Part shown: piece by piece, positions 36,352 to 46,178 of the stretch
Position numbering within the stretch: the stretch's first letter is position 1
Layout of the letters: every line of letters begins with the position of its first letter
Assembly: GCF_004366795.1 (NCBI RefSeq)
Contig: NZ_SORF01000002.1
Coordinates: 1-64,000 of the forward strand
Reading direction: 5' to 3'
DNA from: Alicyclobacillus sacchari
GTDB taxonomy: Bacteria > Bacillota > Bacilli > Alicyclobacillales > Alicyclobacillaceae
DNA length: 64,000 nt
Made by a program: the position numbers and the translations under genes
The notes under the pieces: model-generated
Databases searched by the model: none
Told to the model about the DNA's origin: nothing
Seen by the model: only the letters and a program-made list of their open reading frames with translations

Positions 36352-37125
36352 ATGAACGTGATTCTTCAGCACTTTGACTTGTTCGTTCTCATTTCCTTGC
36401 GGACGGTGGCGTTCATTGCCGCATCTCCGCTGACGTCCATTCGAGCGTGGCCCACATGGGCAAAAATTGGTCTGGCGTTCAGCTTGTCCTACGTGGCGGT
36501 GCCGAATGTACCGGGCAATGTACCTGACGTTATGCAAAATCCCGGTGCCTTTGTTCTCGATGGCACATTGGAGGCGTTTGTCGGTCTCCTGCTTGGTTTT
36601 TTGGCGACCTGGATTTTTTCTGCGATTTCCATTGCCGGTCAATTGATCGACATGCAAATCGGATTTTCGATGGCTTCTCTGCTTGCCCCTGGCAGCGGAG
36701 TGCAGGCTGGGCTTATTGGAAATTTGTACAACCTGCTGTTCACATTATATTTCGTTGGCATGGGTGGGCTGGACGGCATGATGCTCACCATTCTGCAGTC
36801 ATTCGCGACGATCCCGGTCGATCACGCTCACCTGCCGGGAAATTGGCCAGGTATGCTGCTGCAGCTCATGGGCTTGGTCATGGCGCTTGGCGTCGAGATA
36901 GCCTTGCCGGTACTGGCGGCTCTTTTTTTAAGTGATGTAACCTTCGCGTTTTTGTCGCGAGCGGTTCCCCAAATGAACGTGTTCGTCGTTGGTCTGCCGG
37001 TCAAGTTGTTCGCTGGATTGGCGATGTTCGCCGTGGTTATGCCTGGAACAGTATACCTGTTCAATCAGGTTTTTATGCTATTGTTCCGTGAGATGCAATC
37101 GTTTATGCGGGTTTTGGGGGGATAA
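36352..37125 (+). CDS. fliR: Flagellar export gate protein FliR
   Basis: This 257-residue protein has six hydrophobic segments. GLLLGFLATWIFSAISIAGQ and IDMQIGFSMASLLAP are FliR marks, shortened here, and the C-terminal half resembles a FliP-FliQ fusion. It closes the FliPQR helix of the gate. The ATG at 36352 is four bases after fliQ, and flhB starts three bases after its stop. Confidence 0.94.
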   Translation: MNVILQHFDLFVLISLRTVAFIAASPLTSIRAWPTWAKIGLAFSLSYVAVPNVPGNVPDVMQNPGAFVLDGTLEAFVGLLLGFLATWIFSAISIAGQLIDMQIGFSMASLLAPGSGVQAGLIGNLYNLLFTLYFVGMGGLDGMMLTILQSFATIPVDHAHLPGNWPGMLLQLMGLVMALGVEIALPVLAALFLSDVTFAFLSRAVPQMNVFVVGLPVKLFAGLAMFAVVMPGTVYLFNQVFMLLFREMQSFMRVLGG

Positions 37126-37127
37126 CG

Positions 37128-38210
37128 GTGCGCCACATGCAATTGCAGCGGTTTGCCGGGGAGCGCACCGAGCGCGCCACGCCCAGACGGCGGGAAGATG
37201 CGCGCAAGGAAGGGCGAGTTGCAAGGAGCCCGGAATTGACGTCTGCTATCGCGCTTGCTGCGCTCTTAATCGCATTGCGCGTTGTTGGACCGATGGTGTG
37301 GGGACAATGGGAGAATATCTTTCAACTCGATTTTTCGACACCGCCTCCGAATGTGTGGACGACCAATACGGTCGCGCAACTTTTGGTCATGCAGATGATG
37401 AGTGCTTTGAAGGCCCTGGCTCCAATTGTCGGTACGGGCCTCATCATTGGAGTGGCCGTTGCTGTTATGCAGGTGCGTCCCATGTTTACCATGAGGCAAC
37501 TTGTTCCTGACTTTTCGCGGATTGTCCCAACGACTGGGTTACAGCGGTTGTTTAGTTCTTCTTCACTGTTTGAACTTGGGAAATCGTTGGCTAAGCTCGC
37601 GATCGTTGGGGTGCTGAGCTATTCGTCCGTTTCCCGCATGGCTGCGGAGATTCGCGGCTATGGTGACACTGACGTGACGTCGGTTCCAGGCGTGGTCGGA
37701 TCTCTTGTCTTTCAACTTGGGATTCGCATGACGATTGCGATGGTCCTTTTGGCTGCACTGGACTTCATGTACCAGCGTTACGCGTTTGAGAAAAGTTTGC
37801 GGATGACCAAACAAGAAGTCAAAGATGAATGGAAAGATGCAGAAGGCAACCCCCAAATCAAATCGACAATACGCAAACGGGCGAGGCAAATGGCGATGCG
37901 CCGCATGATGCAGGCGGTTCCGAAAGCCGATGTCGTCGTCACCAATCCCACACACTTTGCGATCGCGCTGCGGTATGACGGCACCACGATGACCGCTCCG
38001 GAAGTGGTCGCGAAGGGAGCAGATTCGTTGGCACAGCGAATGAAGATCATAGCTGCGGAATCGGGTGTACCCATGGTCGAAAATAAGCCGCTGGCACAGT
38101 CATTGTATCGAATGGTCGACATTGGCGAACAGGTGCCTGCCGAATTGTATCAAGCGGTTGCAGAAGTGCTTGCGTACGTGTACAGAATGCGCGCAGGACG
38201 ACGGAGGTGA
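37128..38210 (+). CDS. flhB: Flagellar export switch protein FlhB
   Basis: This 360-residue protein controls the change from hook to filament export. After ERTERATPRRREDARKEG come four membrane segments (about 35-215), the linker YEKSLRMTKQEVKDEWKDAEG-type region, and the cytoplasmic domain. The self-cleavage NPTH motif is at residues 273-276 (TNPTHFAIALRYD). The C-terminal part closely resembles the stand-alone protein at 4674-4931. The start is GTG 37128. Confidence 0.96.
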   Translation: MRHMQLQRFAGERTERATPRRREDARKEGRVARSPELTSAIALAALLIALRVVGPMVWGQWENIFQLDFSTPPPNVWTTNTVAQLLVMQMMSALKALAPIVGTGLIIGVAVAVMQVRPMFTMRQLVPDFSRIVPTTGLQRLFSSSSLFELGKSLAKLAIVGVLSYSSVSRMAAEIRGYGDTDVTSVPGVVGSLVFQLGIRMTIAMVLLAALDFMYQRYAFEKSLRMTKQEVKDEWKDAEGNPQIKSTIRKRARQMAMRRMMQAVPKADVVVTNPTHFAIALRYDGTTMTAPEVVAKGADSLAQRMKIIAAESGVPMVENKPLAQSLYRMVDIGEQVPAELYQAVAEVLAYVYRMRAGRRR

Positions 38211-38215
38211 TGACG

Positions 38216-40264
38216 ATGGGCAAATGGGTAAAGCGGACCGATCTCATTGTGATGATCTTCGTACTCTTCATGATTGTGATGATTGTCATTCCGATTCCGA
38301 AACCGTTGCTCGATGTGTTGATTATCTTAAACATTTTTCTTTCCATGACCATTCTGCTTGTCGCAATGAGCGCCAAGGAGCCTCTTGAGTTTTCTGTATT
38401 TCCTTCGATGTTATTGATCACGACGCTTTATAGGTTGTCGTTAAACATTTCGACGACCAGGTTGATTCTCGGTCAAGGCGACGCGGGAAGTGTCATCAAC
38501 ACCTTTGGAAACTTTGTCATCGGCCAGAATCCGATTGTCGGGTTTATCGTGTTCCTTATCATTATCATCGTGCAATTTATCGTCATTACCCGTGGGGCGG
38601 AGCGCGTGGCGGAAGTCGCGGCGCGTTTCACGCTGGATGCGATGCCGGGTAAGCAAATCGCGATCGACGCTGATCTGAATGCAGGCTTGATCAACGAGCA
38701 AGAGGCGAGACAGCGGCGTCAAAATATCGAGCGTGAAGCCGATTTTTATGGCGCCATGGACGGTGCATCAAAATTTGTAAAGGGTGATGCAATCGCTTCG
38801 ATACTCATTGTTGCAATTAACATCGTGGCCGGGTTCATCATTGCCGTAGCGATGAAGCACGAGCCGTTTACGAGTGCCTTGCACACCTACACGATGCTCT
38901 CGGTGGGCGACGGTTTGGTAAGCCAGATACCCGCGCTGCTTTTGTCGACTGCGACAGGTCTGATGGTGTCGCGTGCAGTCTCCGACGGCAACATGGGCGA
39001 TGATGTCGTCCGCCAAGTTTTTGGATATTCACGGGCGCTGTACATTGTTTCGGCTGCAATTTTGCTGCTCGGCATTGTGACCCCAATCGGGATTTTACCG
39101 GTACTTCTGATTTCTGGTGGTGCCACACTGATGGCTCGGCGCTTACAGACGAATCGTCGGCGCGTGGAAGCGAAAGAGAAAGAGGCCAAAGCGCGTGCGG
39201 AGCGGGCTGAGACGAAGAAGCCGGAAAACGTGTATCAACTGCTTACCGTCGAGCCTGTCGAATTTGAGTTTGGATACGGCATCATTCCGCTCGTCGACGC
39301 CAAACAGGGCGGCGATTTGATGGAGCGCGTCGTCATGATACGACGCCAGTTGGCAATCGAGTTGGGTCTGGTTTTACCCATGGTCCGTATGCGCGACAAT
39401 GTTCAACTAAAACCGACACAATACATCGTGAAATTAAAAGGTGTTCAGGTTGCAGAAGGCGAAATCTTAATCGGACACTGGCTGGCATTGAGTCCTGGGT
39501 TGGACAATCCCAACGTTCAGGGAATCCCGACGAAGGATCCAACCTTCGGTTTACCTGCGCTGTGGGTCAACAGTCAAATGAAGATTCAAGCAGAAGCCAG
39601 TGGCTATACCGTGGTTGACGCACCGTCCGTCATCGCGACACATCTGACTGAGATTTTGCGCAAGCATGCGCATGAACTTCTCGGCAGGCAGGAAACGAAG
39701 GCGTTGTTGGACCATCTCAAAACAAATAACGCGGCGGTTGTCGAAGATGTTTATCCGGGCACGTTGTCGCTTGGGCAGATTCAAAACGTCTTAAGCAATC
39801 TTCTGGAAGAAGGAGTATCCATTCGCGATCTCGTCACGATACTCGAAACGCTGGCCGACGCCGGGCGGCAGACGCAAGATATTGATACCTTGACCGAGCG
39901 CGTACGCCAAGCGCTTGGACGTCAGATATGTCATCAGTTCACCGCGCCAAATGAGCCATTGACTGTTCTGACGTTCGGGGCGGAAGTAGAAGGCGAAATT
40001 CAGCAGGCTCTTGTCGATCACGGTGGGGGTGCGTTCGTCGGCATGGAACCGACGCGTTCGCAAATGGTGTTCCGCAAACTGCAAGAAGAGATGACACGAT
40101 TGCAGACGATGGGAAAGTCGCCGATTCTTGTCGTGCATCCGCGCCTACGCTTGCCGATTCGTCGCTGGATCAGTCGATACATTCCGGATTTACCTGTCTT
40201 GTCTTTCAGTGAACTCGATCCGAGCGTTCAGATACAAAGTGGGGGCGTGGTGAATCTGACATGA
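38216..40264 (+). CDS. flhA: Flagellar export gate protein FlhA
   Basis: This 682-residue protein is the main export gate. Eight membrane segments occupy about residues 1-310, with the conserved FHIPEP-type loop region (SVFPSMLLITTLYRLSLNIS; RFTLDAMPGKQIAIDADLNA). The large cytoplasmic domain (about 325-682) binds export chaperones. ATG 38216 lies six bases after GGAGGTG; GTG 38207 and ATG 38210 are in frame but overlap that site. The stop overlaps flhF as ATGA. Confidence 0.96.
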   Translation: MGKWVKRTDLIVMIFVLFMIVMIVIPIPKPLLDVLIILNIFLSMTILLVAMSAKEPLEFSVFPSMLLITTLYRLSLNISTTRLILGQGDAGSVINTFGNFVIGQNPIVGFIVFLIIIIVQFIVITRGAERVAEVAARFTLDAMPGKQIAIDADLNAGLINEQEARQRRQNIEREADFYGAMDGASKFVKGDAIASILIVAINIVAGFIIAVAMKHEPFTSALHTYTMLSVGDGLVSQIPALLLSTATGLMVSRAVSDGNMGDDVVRQVFGYSRALYIVSAAILLLGIVTPIGILPVLLISGGATLMARRLQTNRRRVEAKEKEAKARAERAETKKPENVYQLLTVEPVEFEFGYGIIPLVDAKQGGDLMERVVMIRRQLAIELGLVLPMVRMRDNVQLKPTQYIVKLKGVQVAEGEILIGHWLALSPGLDNPNVQGIPTKDPTFGLPALWVNSQMKIQAEASGYTVVDAPSVIATHLTEILRKHAHELLGRQETKALLDHLKTNNAAVVEDVYPGTLSLGQIQNVLSNLLEEGVSIRDLVTILETLADAGRQTQDIDTLTERVRQALGRQICHQFTAPNEPLTVLTFGAEVEGEIQQALVDHGGGAFVGMEPTRSQMVFRKLQEEMTRLQTMGKSPILVVHPRLRLPIRRWISRYIPDLPVLSFSELDPSVQIQSGGVVNLT

Positions 40265-41499
40265 TCGTCCGACGCTATGTGGTGAAGGATATGCCAGAAG
40301 CTGTTGTGTCGATTCGTAAAGAATTGGGTAAAGACGCTGTTATTTTGAGTACGAAGAAAATTCGAGTTCGCAAGTGGCTGGGGTTGCGTTGGCAGACTCG
40401 TATTGAGGTCACCGCCGCGGCGGGATCTGACGTTCCGCTCGCGCAACAGGTCGCTGCAGAAAGGCGTAGCCCTTCGACTGGCGATTTGGCTGAGGAGTCA
40501 GGGGATGGAACATCAGAGTTGCGATCGCCGGATTCCACGGCATTTGCCGTGAGTATGCGACAGGCAGTTGCAGCGTACCAAGGTGTGGGAACTAAGCGTG
40601 AGTTGAGAGATGTCCAAACCTCCCCGGATCTATCCATGGTGCTTCAAGAGCTTGCAACTTTGAAGGGGTTGCTTGCCGAACGCCGCGAGCAGGAATCCAT
40701 GGCAACTGGTGCGAGGGAGAGAACGCTTGAGGCATCGTTGCAGTCTTATTTGGAACAAGAGGGAATAGAACGCACACAGGCAGAGCGTTGGGTGCAGGCG
40801 ATGCGCAAAGCGCATCCCGACGCCGACTCCTTCGCGGAAGCAGTGCCTTTGCTCGCCAGCGCGATTATCTCAGAACTTGCGAATCTGTCTCAACCTTGTC
40901 CGATCCGCAAGGAGAGTCGGACAGTGGCCTTTATAGGTCCAACCGGTGTTGGTAAGACGACGACCATAGCGAAAATCGCAGCCCTGCATGTACTGGCTGG
41001 TCAACGTCGAGTGGGACTTTTAACGACAGATACGTTTCGCATCGCCGCCGTTCAACAGTTGCAAACCTATGCCGAAATTCTCAACGTACCCCTTGCCGTC
41101 GCCGATGGTGAGGACGAGTTGCCGGCTGCTTTGGCTGAATTGGCAGCGTGTGATTTAATCCTGATCGATACCGCTGGGCGGAACTTTCGCAAGCAAGGCA
41201 CCATCGAATCGACGCAGCGACTGCTGCGAACAATGGAGCCCGACGAGGCGATGCTCGTCCTCTCGCTGACGAGTAAGGCATCGGATTGTCGACGGATTGC
41301 GGAATTGTGCAAGCCGCTGGCTGTGAATAAGCTGGTGTTTACAAAATTGGATGAGACGCAGTCTGTTGGCGTCATCCCAAGTCTGGTCGCAATGCTCGGG
41401 GCGCCTGTTGCCTACGTGACAACAGGGCAAAATGTTCCGGATGATATCGATATTGTCTCCATCGAGCAACTGCTTGCGCGTTGGCAGGGAGGTGAGTGA
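40261..41499 (+). CDS. flhF: Flagellar SRP-type GTPase FlhF
   Basis: This 412-residue GTPase places flagella at the right site and number. The N-terminal B domain (about 1-130) begins MIVRRYVVKDMPEAVVSIRK. The NG domain (about 130-412) contains G1 ([15 protein letters not shown]), DTFRIAAVQQLQTYA, DTAGR and TKLDET. It partners with FlhG, whose gene follows two bases after the stop. Confidence 0.95.
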   Translation: MIVRRYVVKDMPEAVVSIRKELGKDAVILSTKKIRVRKWLGLRWQTRIEVTAAAGSDVPLAQQVAAERRSPSTGDLAEESGDGTSELRSPDSTAFAVSMRQAVAAYQGVGTKRELRDVQTSPDLSMVLQELATLKGLLAERREQESMATGARERTLEASLQSYLEQEGIERTQAERWVQAMRKAHPDADSFAEAVPLLASAIISELANLSQPCPIRKESRTVAFIGPTGVGKTTTIAKIAALHVLAGQRRVGLLTTDTFRIAAVQQLQTYAEILNVPLAVADGEDELPAALAELAACDLILIDTAGRNFRKQGTIESTQRLLRTMEPDEAMLVLSLTSKASDCRRIAELCKPLAVNKLVFTKLDETQSVGVIPSLVAMLGAPVAYVTTGQNVPDDIDIVSIEQLLARWQGGE

Positions 41500-41500
41500 G

Positions 41501-42451
41501 ATGGCTGACCAAGCTTCGCGCTTGCGTAAGCAAATGGAATTATGGCGCGTTTCACCCGAATCCGCGGCGGCACAAATGGGGCAAATTTCACCGCCTCCAC
41601 GTCCCAGCTCGCCGTCAGCCCACGTCATCGCTGTGGCAAGCGGCAAGGGAGGTGTCGGCAAGTCCAACTTTTGTGTCAATTTTGGACTCGCCTTGGTTCA
41701 GCGCGGCCTTCGTGTCGTTGTGATCGACGCGGACGTCGGGTTTGCGAATGTCGAAGTGTTGCTCAATATTGCGCCGTCCCACAGTCTTCTCGATCTCCTT
41801 GAGGATCGCAGTCTGGAGGACATCGTCGAACATTCTCCGCACGGTTTGTCATTCGTGTCAGGAGGGAGCGGTCTATTTACCGAGTCGATCGTCCAACATC
41901 CCGAAGCCGACCGCTTGATGCGCGATTTGCAAAAATTGTCCAGTATGTATGATGTCATTTTGTTTGACTGTGCTGCGGGGGCGGATTCGATGATCCGCAG
42001 AGTGGCCGCTGCATGTGATGACTTCGTGCTGCTTGTAACGCCCGAACCGACGTCCTTAACGGACAGCTATTCGTTGCTCAAATGGCTGGCAGCTGCCGGT
42101 GTTGCAGTCTCGCCAAAAGTGGTGATCAATCGCGTTCACTCGCTGGAGGAAGGCCGCGAGACGGCCAAACGACTCCAACTGGCAGCGGGGCAATTCCTTG
42201 CGATTGAGGTGTCCAGTTTGGGCTATGTGATGGATGATCCCGCTGTCGTGCAGGCGGTCATGCGTCAGGTGCCGCTCATGATCCACAGCGCAAACAGTCG
42301 GGCAGCTCTATGTTATCGGCAGGTTGCGGAAAGGTATTTGCAAGTTTGGCCAGGGGATGTACCTCAGAGTTCGACGGCTAAGGGATTTTTCGAGCGTCTA
42401 CTTTCTGTTCGCCGGATGTGGCCGTTTCGCGCCGGTGACCACGGTGGCTAA
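41501..42451 (+). CDS. flhG: Flagellar number regulator FlhG (MinD-like ATPase, YlxH)
   Basis: This 316-residue ParA/MinD-type ATPase starts MADQASRLRKQM, the DQAxxLR activation motif that stimulates FlhF GTPase. The deviant Walker A is ASGKGGVGKSN, and VVIDADVGFANVEVLL follows. It limits flagellar number and recruits C-ring parts. The ATG at 41501 follows GGGAGGTGAG; a longer frame open to 41432 overlaps flhF and is not used. Its last 17 bases overlap cheB. Confidence 0.95.
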   Translation: MADQASRLRKQMELWRVSPESAAAQMGQISPPPRPSSPSAHVIAVASGKGGVGKSNFCVNFGLALVQRGLRVVVIDADVGFANVEVLLNIAPSHSLLDLLEDRSLEDIVEHSPHGLSFVSGGSGLFTESIVQHPEADRLMRDLQKLSSMYDVILFDCAAGADSMIRRVAAACDDFVLLVTPEPTSLTDSYSLLKWLAAAGVAVSPKVVINRVHSLEEGRETAKRLQLAAGQFLAIEVSSLGYVMDDPAVVQAVMRQVPLMIHSANSRAALCYRQVAERYLQVWPGDVPQSSTAKGFFERLLSVRRMWPFRAGDHGG

Positions 42452-43043
42452 CCAGGTGTCTTCACTCATTCTGATTGGCGCCTCGACGGGCGGGCCGAAA
42501 GCACTCACCGAGTTGTTCTCACGTCTTCCTGCCATTCCCGGCGCGGCGTGCTGTGTCGTGCAGCATATGCCTGCCGGCTTTACATACAACCTTGCGAAGA
42601 GGCTAAATGATCTTTGCGCATGGCGTGTCGCAGAAGGTGCCGATGGAGTTCGAATCGAGGCGGGAGCGGCATATGTGGCTCCAGGTGGCTGTCAGATGCG
42701 GATCGTCGAATCGGGGACCGTGCTGCAGATGTCCGTGCAGAAGGAAGTTGGGGGGCATCTGTATCACCCGTCGGTCGATGTGATGTTCGTATCGGCTGCA
42801 GCACTTTCCAACAAGATCAGGCTGTTTGGCGTCATCTTAACAGGTATGGGGCGAGACGGCGCTGTGGGGCTCAAGGCGATTCGCGAGCGTGGTGGCTTCA
42901 CGATAGCGGAAGGGCCTGAGACTGCAACGATTTACGGAATGCCGCGTGCGGCCTGGGAGTCCGGTGGAGCAGCTGTTCGTCTCCCGCTGCCCGAAATTCC
43001 GGGGTGCTTAATCGAGCAATTCCATCTTGCGAACGGTGGTTGA
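42435..43043 (+). CDS. cheB: CheB methylesterase domain without receiver domain
   Basis: This 202-residue protein consists of the CheB catalytic domain alone. The nucleophile Ser17 is in LILIGASTGGPKA, the His in CCVVQHMPAGFT, and the Asp in TGMGRDGAVG. Typical CheB is about 350 residues because an N-terminal CheY-like receiver holds the enzyme inactive until phosphorylated. Here flhG lies directly upstream and no receiver can be found in any frame. It would demethylate receptor glutamyl esters and deamidate Gln, but it cannot be switched on by CheA in the usual way. GTG 42435 is the best start; the frame is open to 42324 with no domain. Confidence 0.88.
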   Translation: MTTVANQVSSLILIGASTGGPKALTELFSRLPAIPGAACCVVQHMPAGFTYNLAKRLNDLCAWRVAEGADGVRIEAGAAYVAPGGCQMRIVESGTVLQMSVQKEVGGHLYHPSVDVMFVSAAALSNKIRLFGVILTGMGRDGAVGLKAIRERGGFTIAEGPETATIYGMPRAAWESGGAAVRLPLPEIPGCLIEQFHLANGG

Positions 43044-43059
43044 ACAGGGAGGAACGAGG

Positions 43060-45063
43060 GTGGACATCAGTCAATATCTCGATTCGTTTTTAGCAGAGTC
43101 AGAAGACAATCTTGCAACACTCGACGATCTTTGCCTCGCCTTAGAGCGCGATGGCGCGCACGATGACACACTGGCCGCGATGTTCCGGGCGGCACATACC
43201 CTTAAAGGAATGAGCGCGACCATGGGGTTTACGGCTATGGCCGACTTGACACACCACATGGAAGATGCGCTGGGCTACATACGTAACCATCCGTCGGAGT
43301 TTCAACCGACGGTTGTCGATACGCTGCTTGCAGCCATTGATGCCTTGACGGCCAATCTCGACCAGATTCGTGACAGCGGTTCTGAGGCAGGGATCGATCA
43401 CGGACCGATCCTAGAGCGCCTCGCAGCCGTTATCTCAGGGCATGAAGCTGGAGGCGGGGGAAGCGCTGCGGAGGCTGGGCCACCAAAGGCTTTTCGCGAT
43501 CGAGTGATAGAACTCGTGCAATCGGGCCGTGAACCTGTCGTTGTGGAAATCGCCTTTGCACCCCAGTGCACCATGAAAGCTGTGCGTTTACTGATGGTGG
43601 AGCGCACTGTCGAGTCGTTCGGGGAGTGCGCCGCTGTCTTTCCGGATGTGCAAGCACTTGAAGCAGATGCCGATGCGCCAACCGCGTATGTCGCCGTAAT
43701 CGTTCCCGATGAGGACAGCAATGCCCTGCTGACAGCCATTCAGGAGATCTCAGAAATCGCAGCGGTCAATATCGTTCGACTGGACAGCCTGCTGACGTCA
43801 ACCAATGCGCCCGATGTTCAACAAGCGCGAGTAGAAACGGCTGCAGCGGTCGCGACTCCAACGCCGGCCGAGGAAGCCCATGCCGTTCGCACGGCTGCGC
43901 CTGCCCCGGGCGGCAAGGTTCGAGATCAAACCTTGCGCGTAGCCGTATCGCGGATCGACGAGTTTATGAACGTGTTAAGTGAGTTGGTCATCGCAAAGAC
44001 GCGCTTGGAATTGTTGGCTCAACATGGTGGCGATCACGCACTGCGCGAAGTGACGGAGCAAATTGCCCGTTTGACCACTTCGCTGCAGGATGGCGTGATG
44101 CAAATGCGCATGATGCCAGTGGAGTCGCTGTTTCAGCGTTTTCCTCGTATGATGCGCGATTTGCAAAAGACCTTAGGTCGGGAATTTGAGTTTGTCATGA
44201 CCGGGCTGGAGACAGAAATGGACCGCACGGTCATGGACGAAATGGGCGAAGCATTGGTACATCTGTTGCGCAATGCTGCTGACCACGGGCTTGAGCCTCC
44301 GGAAATGCGTGAACAGAAGGGCAAACCACGTAAAGGCACGATTCGGTTGTCCGCTTATGCAAGTGGTGGTCATGTCTACTTGGAAGTGGCTGACGATGGG
44401 GCGGGAATTGATCGCGATCGCGTTCTTGGTTCGGCTGTTCGTAAAGGATTGGTGGACGAGCGCACGGCATCCAATTGGACAGACGCTCAAGTGTATGACT
44501 TGCTGTTTGCGTCTGGTTTCAGCACGGCAGAGAAAGTGTCTGATATTTCGGGGCGAGGCGTTGGACTTGACGCGGTGCGTGGCAAGGTGGAGTCACTTGG
44601 CGGCGATATACGAGTCGAATCTGTTCCGGGACAAGGAACGACGTTCGTGATCGAGTTACCCTTGACACTCGCCATTTTGCCGGCGATGCTCGTTCGACTT
44701 GGCAACTATGTCTATGCAATTCCGACTGGAAGTGTGGAAGAGGTGGCACGTTTGGCTGCCGGAGACATCGATTCGATACAGGAACAACCGGTTTACCGCT
44801 ACCGCGATGGCGTGGTGCCGATTGTCGATCTCGGCGACCGGTTCTTCGACACTCCATGCCGCGGGGAGTATCCGTGGAATGCGGTCATTTGCAAAGAAGG
44901 AAAACGTCGGCTTGTTTTGATAGTCGATGATATTGTTGATGAACTAGAAATTGTAAACAAACCTCTGGGGCGGTATTTGGAACAAGTCGAGATGTTTTCC
45001 GGTGCGACCATTCTCGGGGATGGTCGCGTGGCACTCATCATCGATGTTCGCCAACTGTTTTGA
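43060..45063 (+). CDS. cheA: Chemotaxis sensor histidine kinase CheA
   Basis: This 667-residue kinase has all five domains. P1 HPt carries phospho-acceptor His46 (FRAAHTLKGMSATMGF). P2 (about 155-250) binds CheY or CheB. P3 dimerisation comes after an Ala/Pro linker (about 290). P4 has the ATP-binding N box (HLLRNAADHGLE) and G boxes (DDGAGIDRD; GRGVGLDAV). P5 is CheW-like (about 535-667). The start is GTG 43060 after GGAGGAACGAGG. P2 is kept although CheB here lacks a receiver, so CheY is the only obvious local target. Confidence 0.96.
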   Translation: MDISQYLDSFLAESEDNLATLDDLCLALERDGAHDDTLAAMFRAAHTLKGMSATMGFTAMADLTHHMEDALGYIRNHPSEFQPTVVDTLLAAIDALTANLDQIRDSGSEAGIDHGPILERLAAVISGHEAGGGGSAAEAGPPKAFRDRVIELVQSGREPVVVEIAFAPQCTMKAVRLLMVERTVESFGECAAVFPDVQALEADADAPTAYVAVIVPDEDSNALLTAIQEISEIAAVNIVRLDSLLTSTNAPDVQQARVETAAAVATPTPAEEAHAVRTAAPAPGGKVRDQTLRVAVSRIDEFMNVLSELVIAKTRLELLAQHGGDHALREVTEQIARLTTSLQDGVMQMRMMPVESLFQRFPRMMRDLQKTLGREFEFVMTGLETEMDRTVMDEMGEALVHLLRNAADHGLEPPEMREQKGKPRKGTIRLSAYASGGHVYLEVADDGAGIDRDRVLGSAVRKGLVDERTASNWTDAQVYDLLFASGFSTAEKVSDISGRGVGLDAVRGKVESLGGDIRVESVPGQGTTFVIELPLTLAILPAMLVRLGNYVYAIPTGSVEEVARLAAGDIDSIQEQPVYRYRDGVVPIVDLGDRFFDTPCRGEYPWNAVICKEGKRRLVLIVDDIVDELEIVNKPLGRYLEQVEMFSGATILGDGRVALIIDVRQLF

Positions 45064-45090
45064 TACGGTCAAAGGGAGAGTTGATAAACC

Positions 45091-45561
45091 ATGGCACAGC
45101 AGTATGTTGTGATGAAAATGGGGAAGGAGCTATATGGAGCTCCTGTCATGCAAGTTGTCTCTGTCGAACGAATGATGGACATCACACCCGTTCCGAGGAC
45201 GCTTCCGTTTATCAAAGGGGTCGTCAATCTGCGCGGCACGGTCACTCCGGTCATCGATCTGCGCGAGCGGGTGGGTTTGTCGGCCGCAGAACGGTTGGAT
45301 TCAGAAGCGATGCGGATTGTCATCGTTGAGGTCGATACGATGTTGGTCGGCATGATTGTCGACAGTGTTGAAGACGTCGTTACCGTAGAGGAATCTCAGG
45401 TTTCAACGCCCCCTGAAGTTGTCGGAGGATTGCGCGCAGTGTATTTGCATGGCGTCGCTCAATTAGGTGAAAGGCTTCTCGTCTTGCTCAACGTCAACCG
45501 AATTTTGTCCGACGTCGAGGTTGACCAACTTAAAGAAGTGGAAAAGCGGGTTCGCGGATGA
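45091..45561 (+). CDS. cheW: Chemotaxis coupling protein CheW
   Basis: This 156-residue adaptor links receptors to CheA. It has the two SH3-like subdomains of CheW, with VVSVERMMDITPVPRTLPFI, KGVVNLRGTVTPVIDLRER and VDSVEDVVTVEESQV, each typical. ATG 45091 follows AAAGGGAGAG, 27 bases after cheA. The stop overlaps the cheC start. Confidence 0.96.
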   Translation: MAQQYVVMKMGKELYGAPVMQVVSVERMMDITPVPRTLPFIKGVVNLRGTVTPVIDLRERVGLSAAERLDSEAMRIVIVEVDTMLVGMIVDSVEDVVTVEESQVSTPPEVVGGLRAVYLHGVAQLGERLLVLLNVNRILSDVEVDQLKEVEKRVRG

Positions 45562-46178
45562 AACGGTTGCATGTCGATCCCGTGACGCTGGATGCTTTGC
45601 GAGAATTCGGGAACATCGGTGCGGGGCATGCGGCGACCGCCTTGTCGACACTGTTGAGCGGAAGAGTCAAGATGTCCGTAACGGATGCTCGGCTTTGTCC
45701 GTTTTCCGAAATTGTCGAGGTTGTTGGAGGCGGAGAAACGATTGTTGCGGCGGTGTTCATTCGGATTTTCGGAACGATCTCCGGCAACATGTTTGTATTG
45801 ATGTCACTGCCGAGTGTAGATAGGCTGTTGGAGCGGCTGTTGCCGGCTCCAAGTCATGTTTCGGAATATATGGAATTAGAACAATCGGCGATTGCAGAAG
45901 TGGGAAATATTCTGTCGGGTGCTTATGTCGCGGCCATCTCGGATTTGTGTGGCATGTCACTGAACCAATCGGTACCCGCGGTCGCGATCGACATGGCGGC
46001 ATCTCTTTTGGATATTGGTCTCATGATGAGCGGCGACGAGGAGAATCAGGCGATTCTCATCAGCACGTCTCTGGTCCACGACGGCAACAACATCGATGCG
46101 TATTTCTTTCTCTTGCCGGATCTTGACGGAACAGAGGTATTACTCGATATTCTGCGAGGGAAAATACGGCATGGTTGA
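45558..46178 (+). CDS. cheC: CheY-P phosphatase CheC
   Basis: This 206-residue protein carries both phosphatase signatures of its family: DALREFGNIGAG and SAIAEVGNILSG. Each supplies the Glu and Asn that dephosphorylate CheY-P. CheC also binds CheD to control receptor modification in adaptation. It starts at ATG 45558 inside the cheW stop and overlaps cheD by eight bases, which favours joint translation. Confidence 0.94.
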   Translation: MKRLHVDPVTLDALREFGNIGAGHAATALSTLLSGRVKMSVTDARLCPFSEIVEVVGGGETIVAAVFIRIFGTISGNMFVLMSLPSVDRLLERLLPAPSHVSEYMELEQSAIAEVGNILSGAYVAAISDLCGMSLNQSVPAVAIDMAASLLDIGLMMSGDEENQAILISTSLVHDGNNIDAYFFLLPDLDGTEVLLDILRGKIRHG

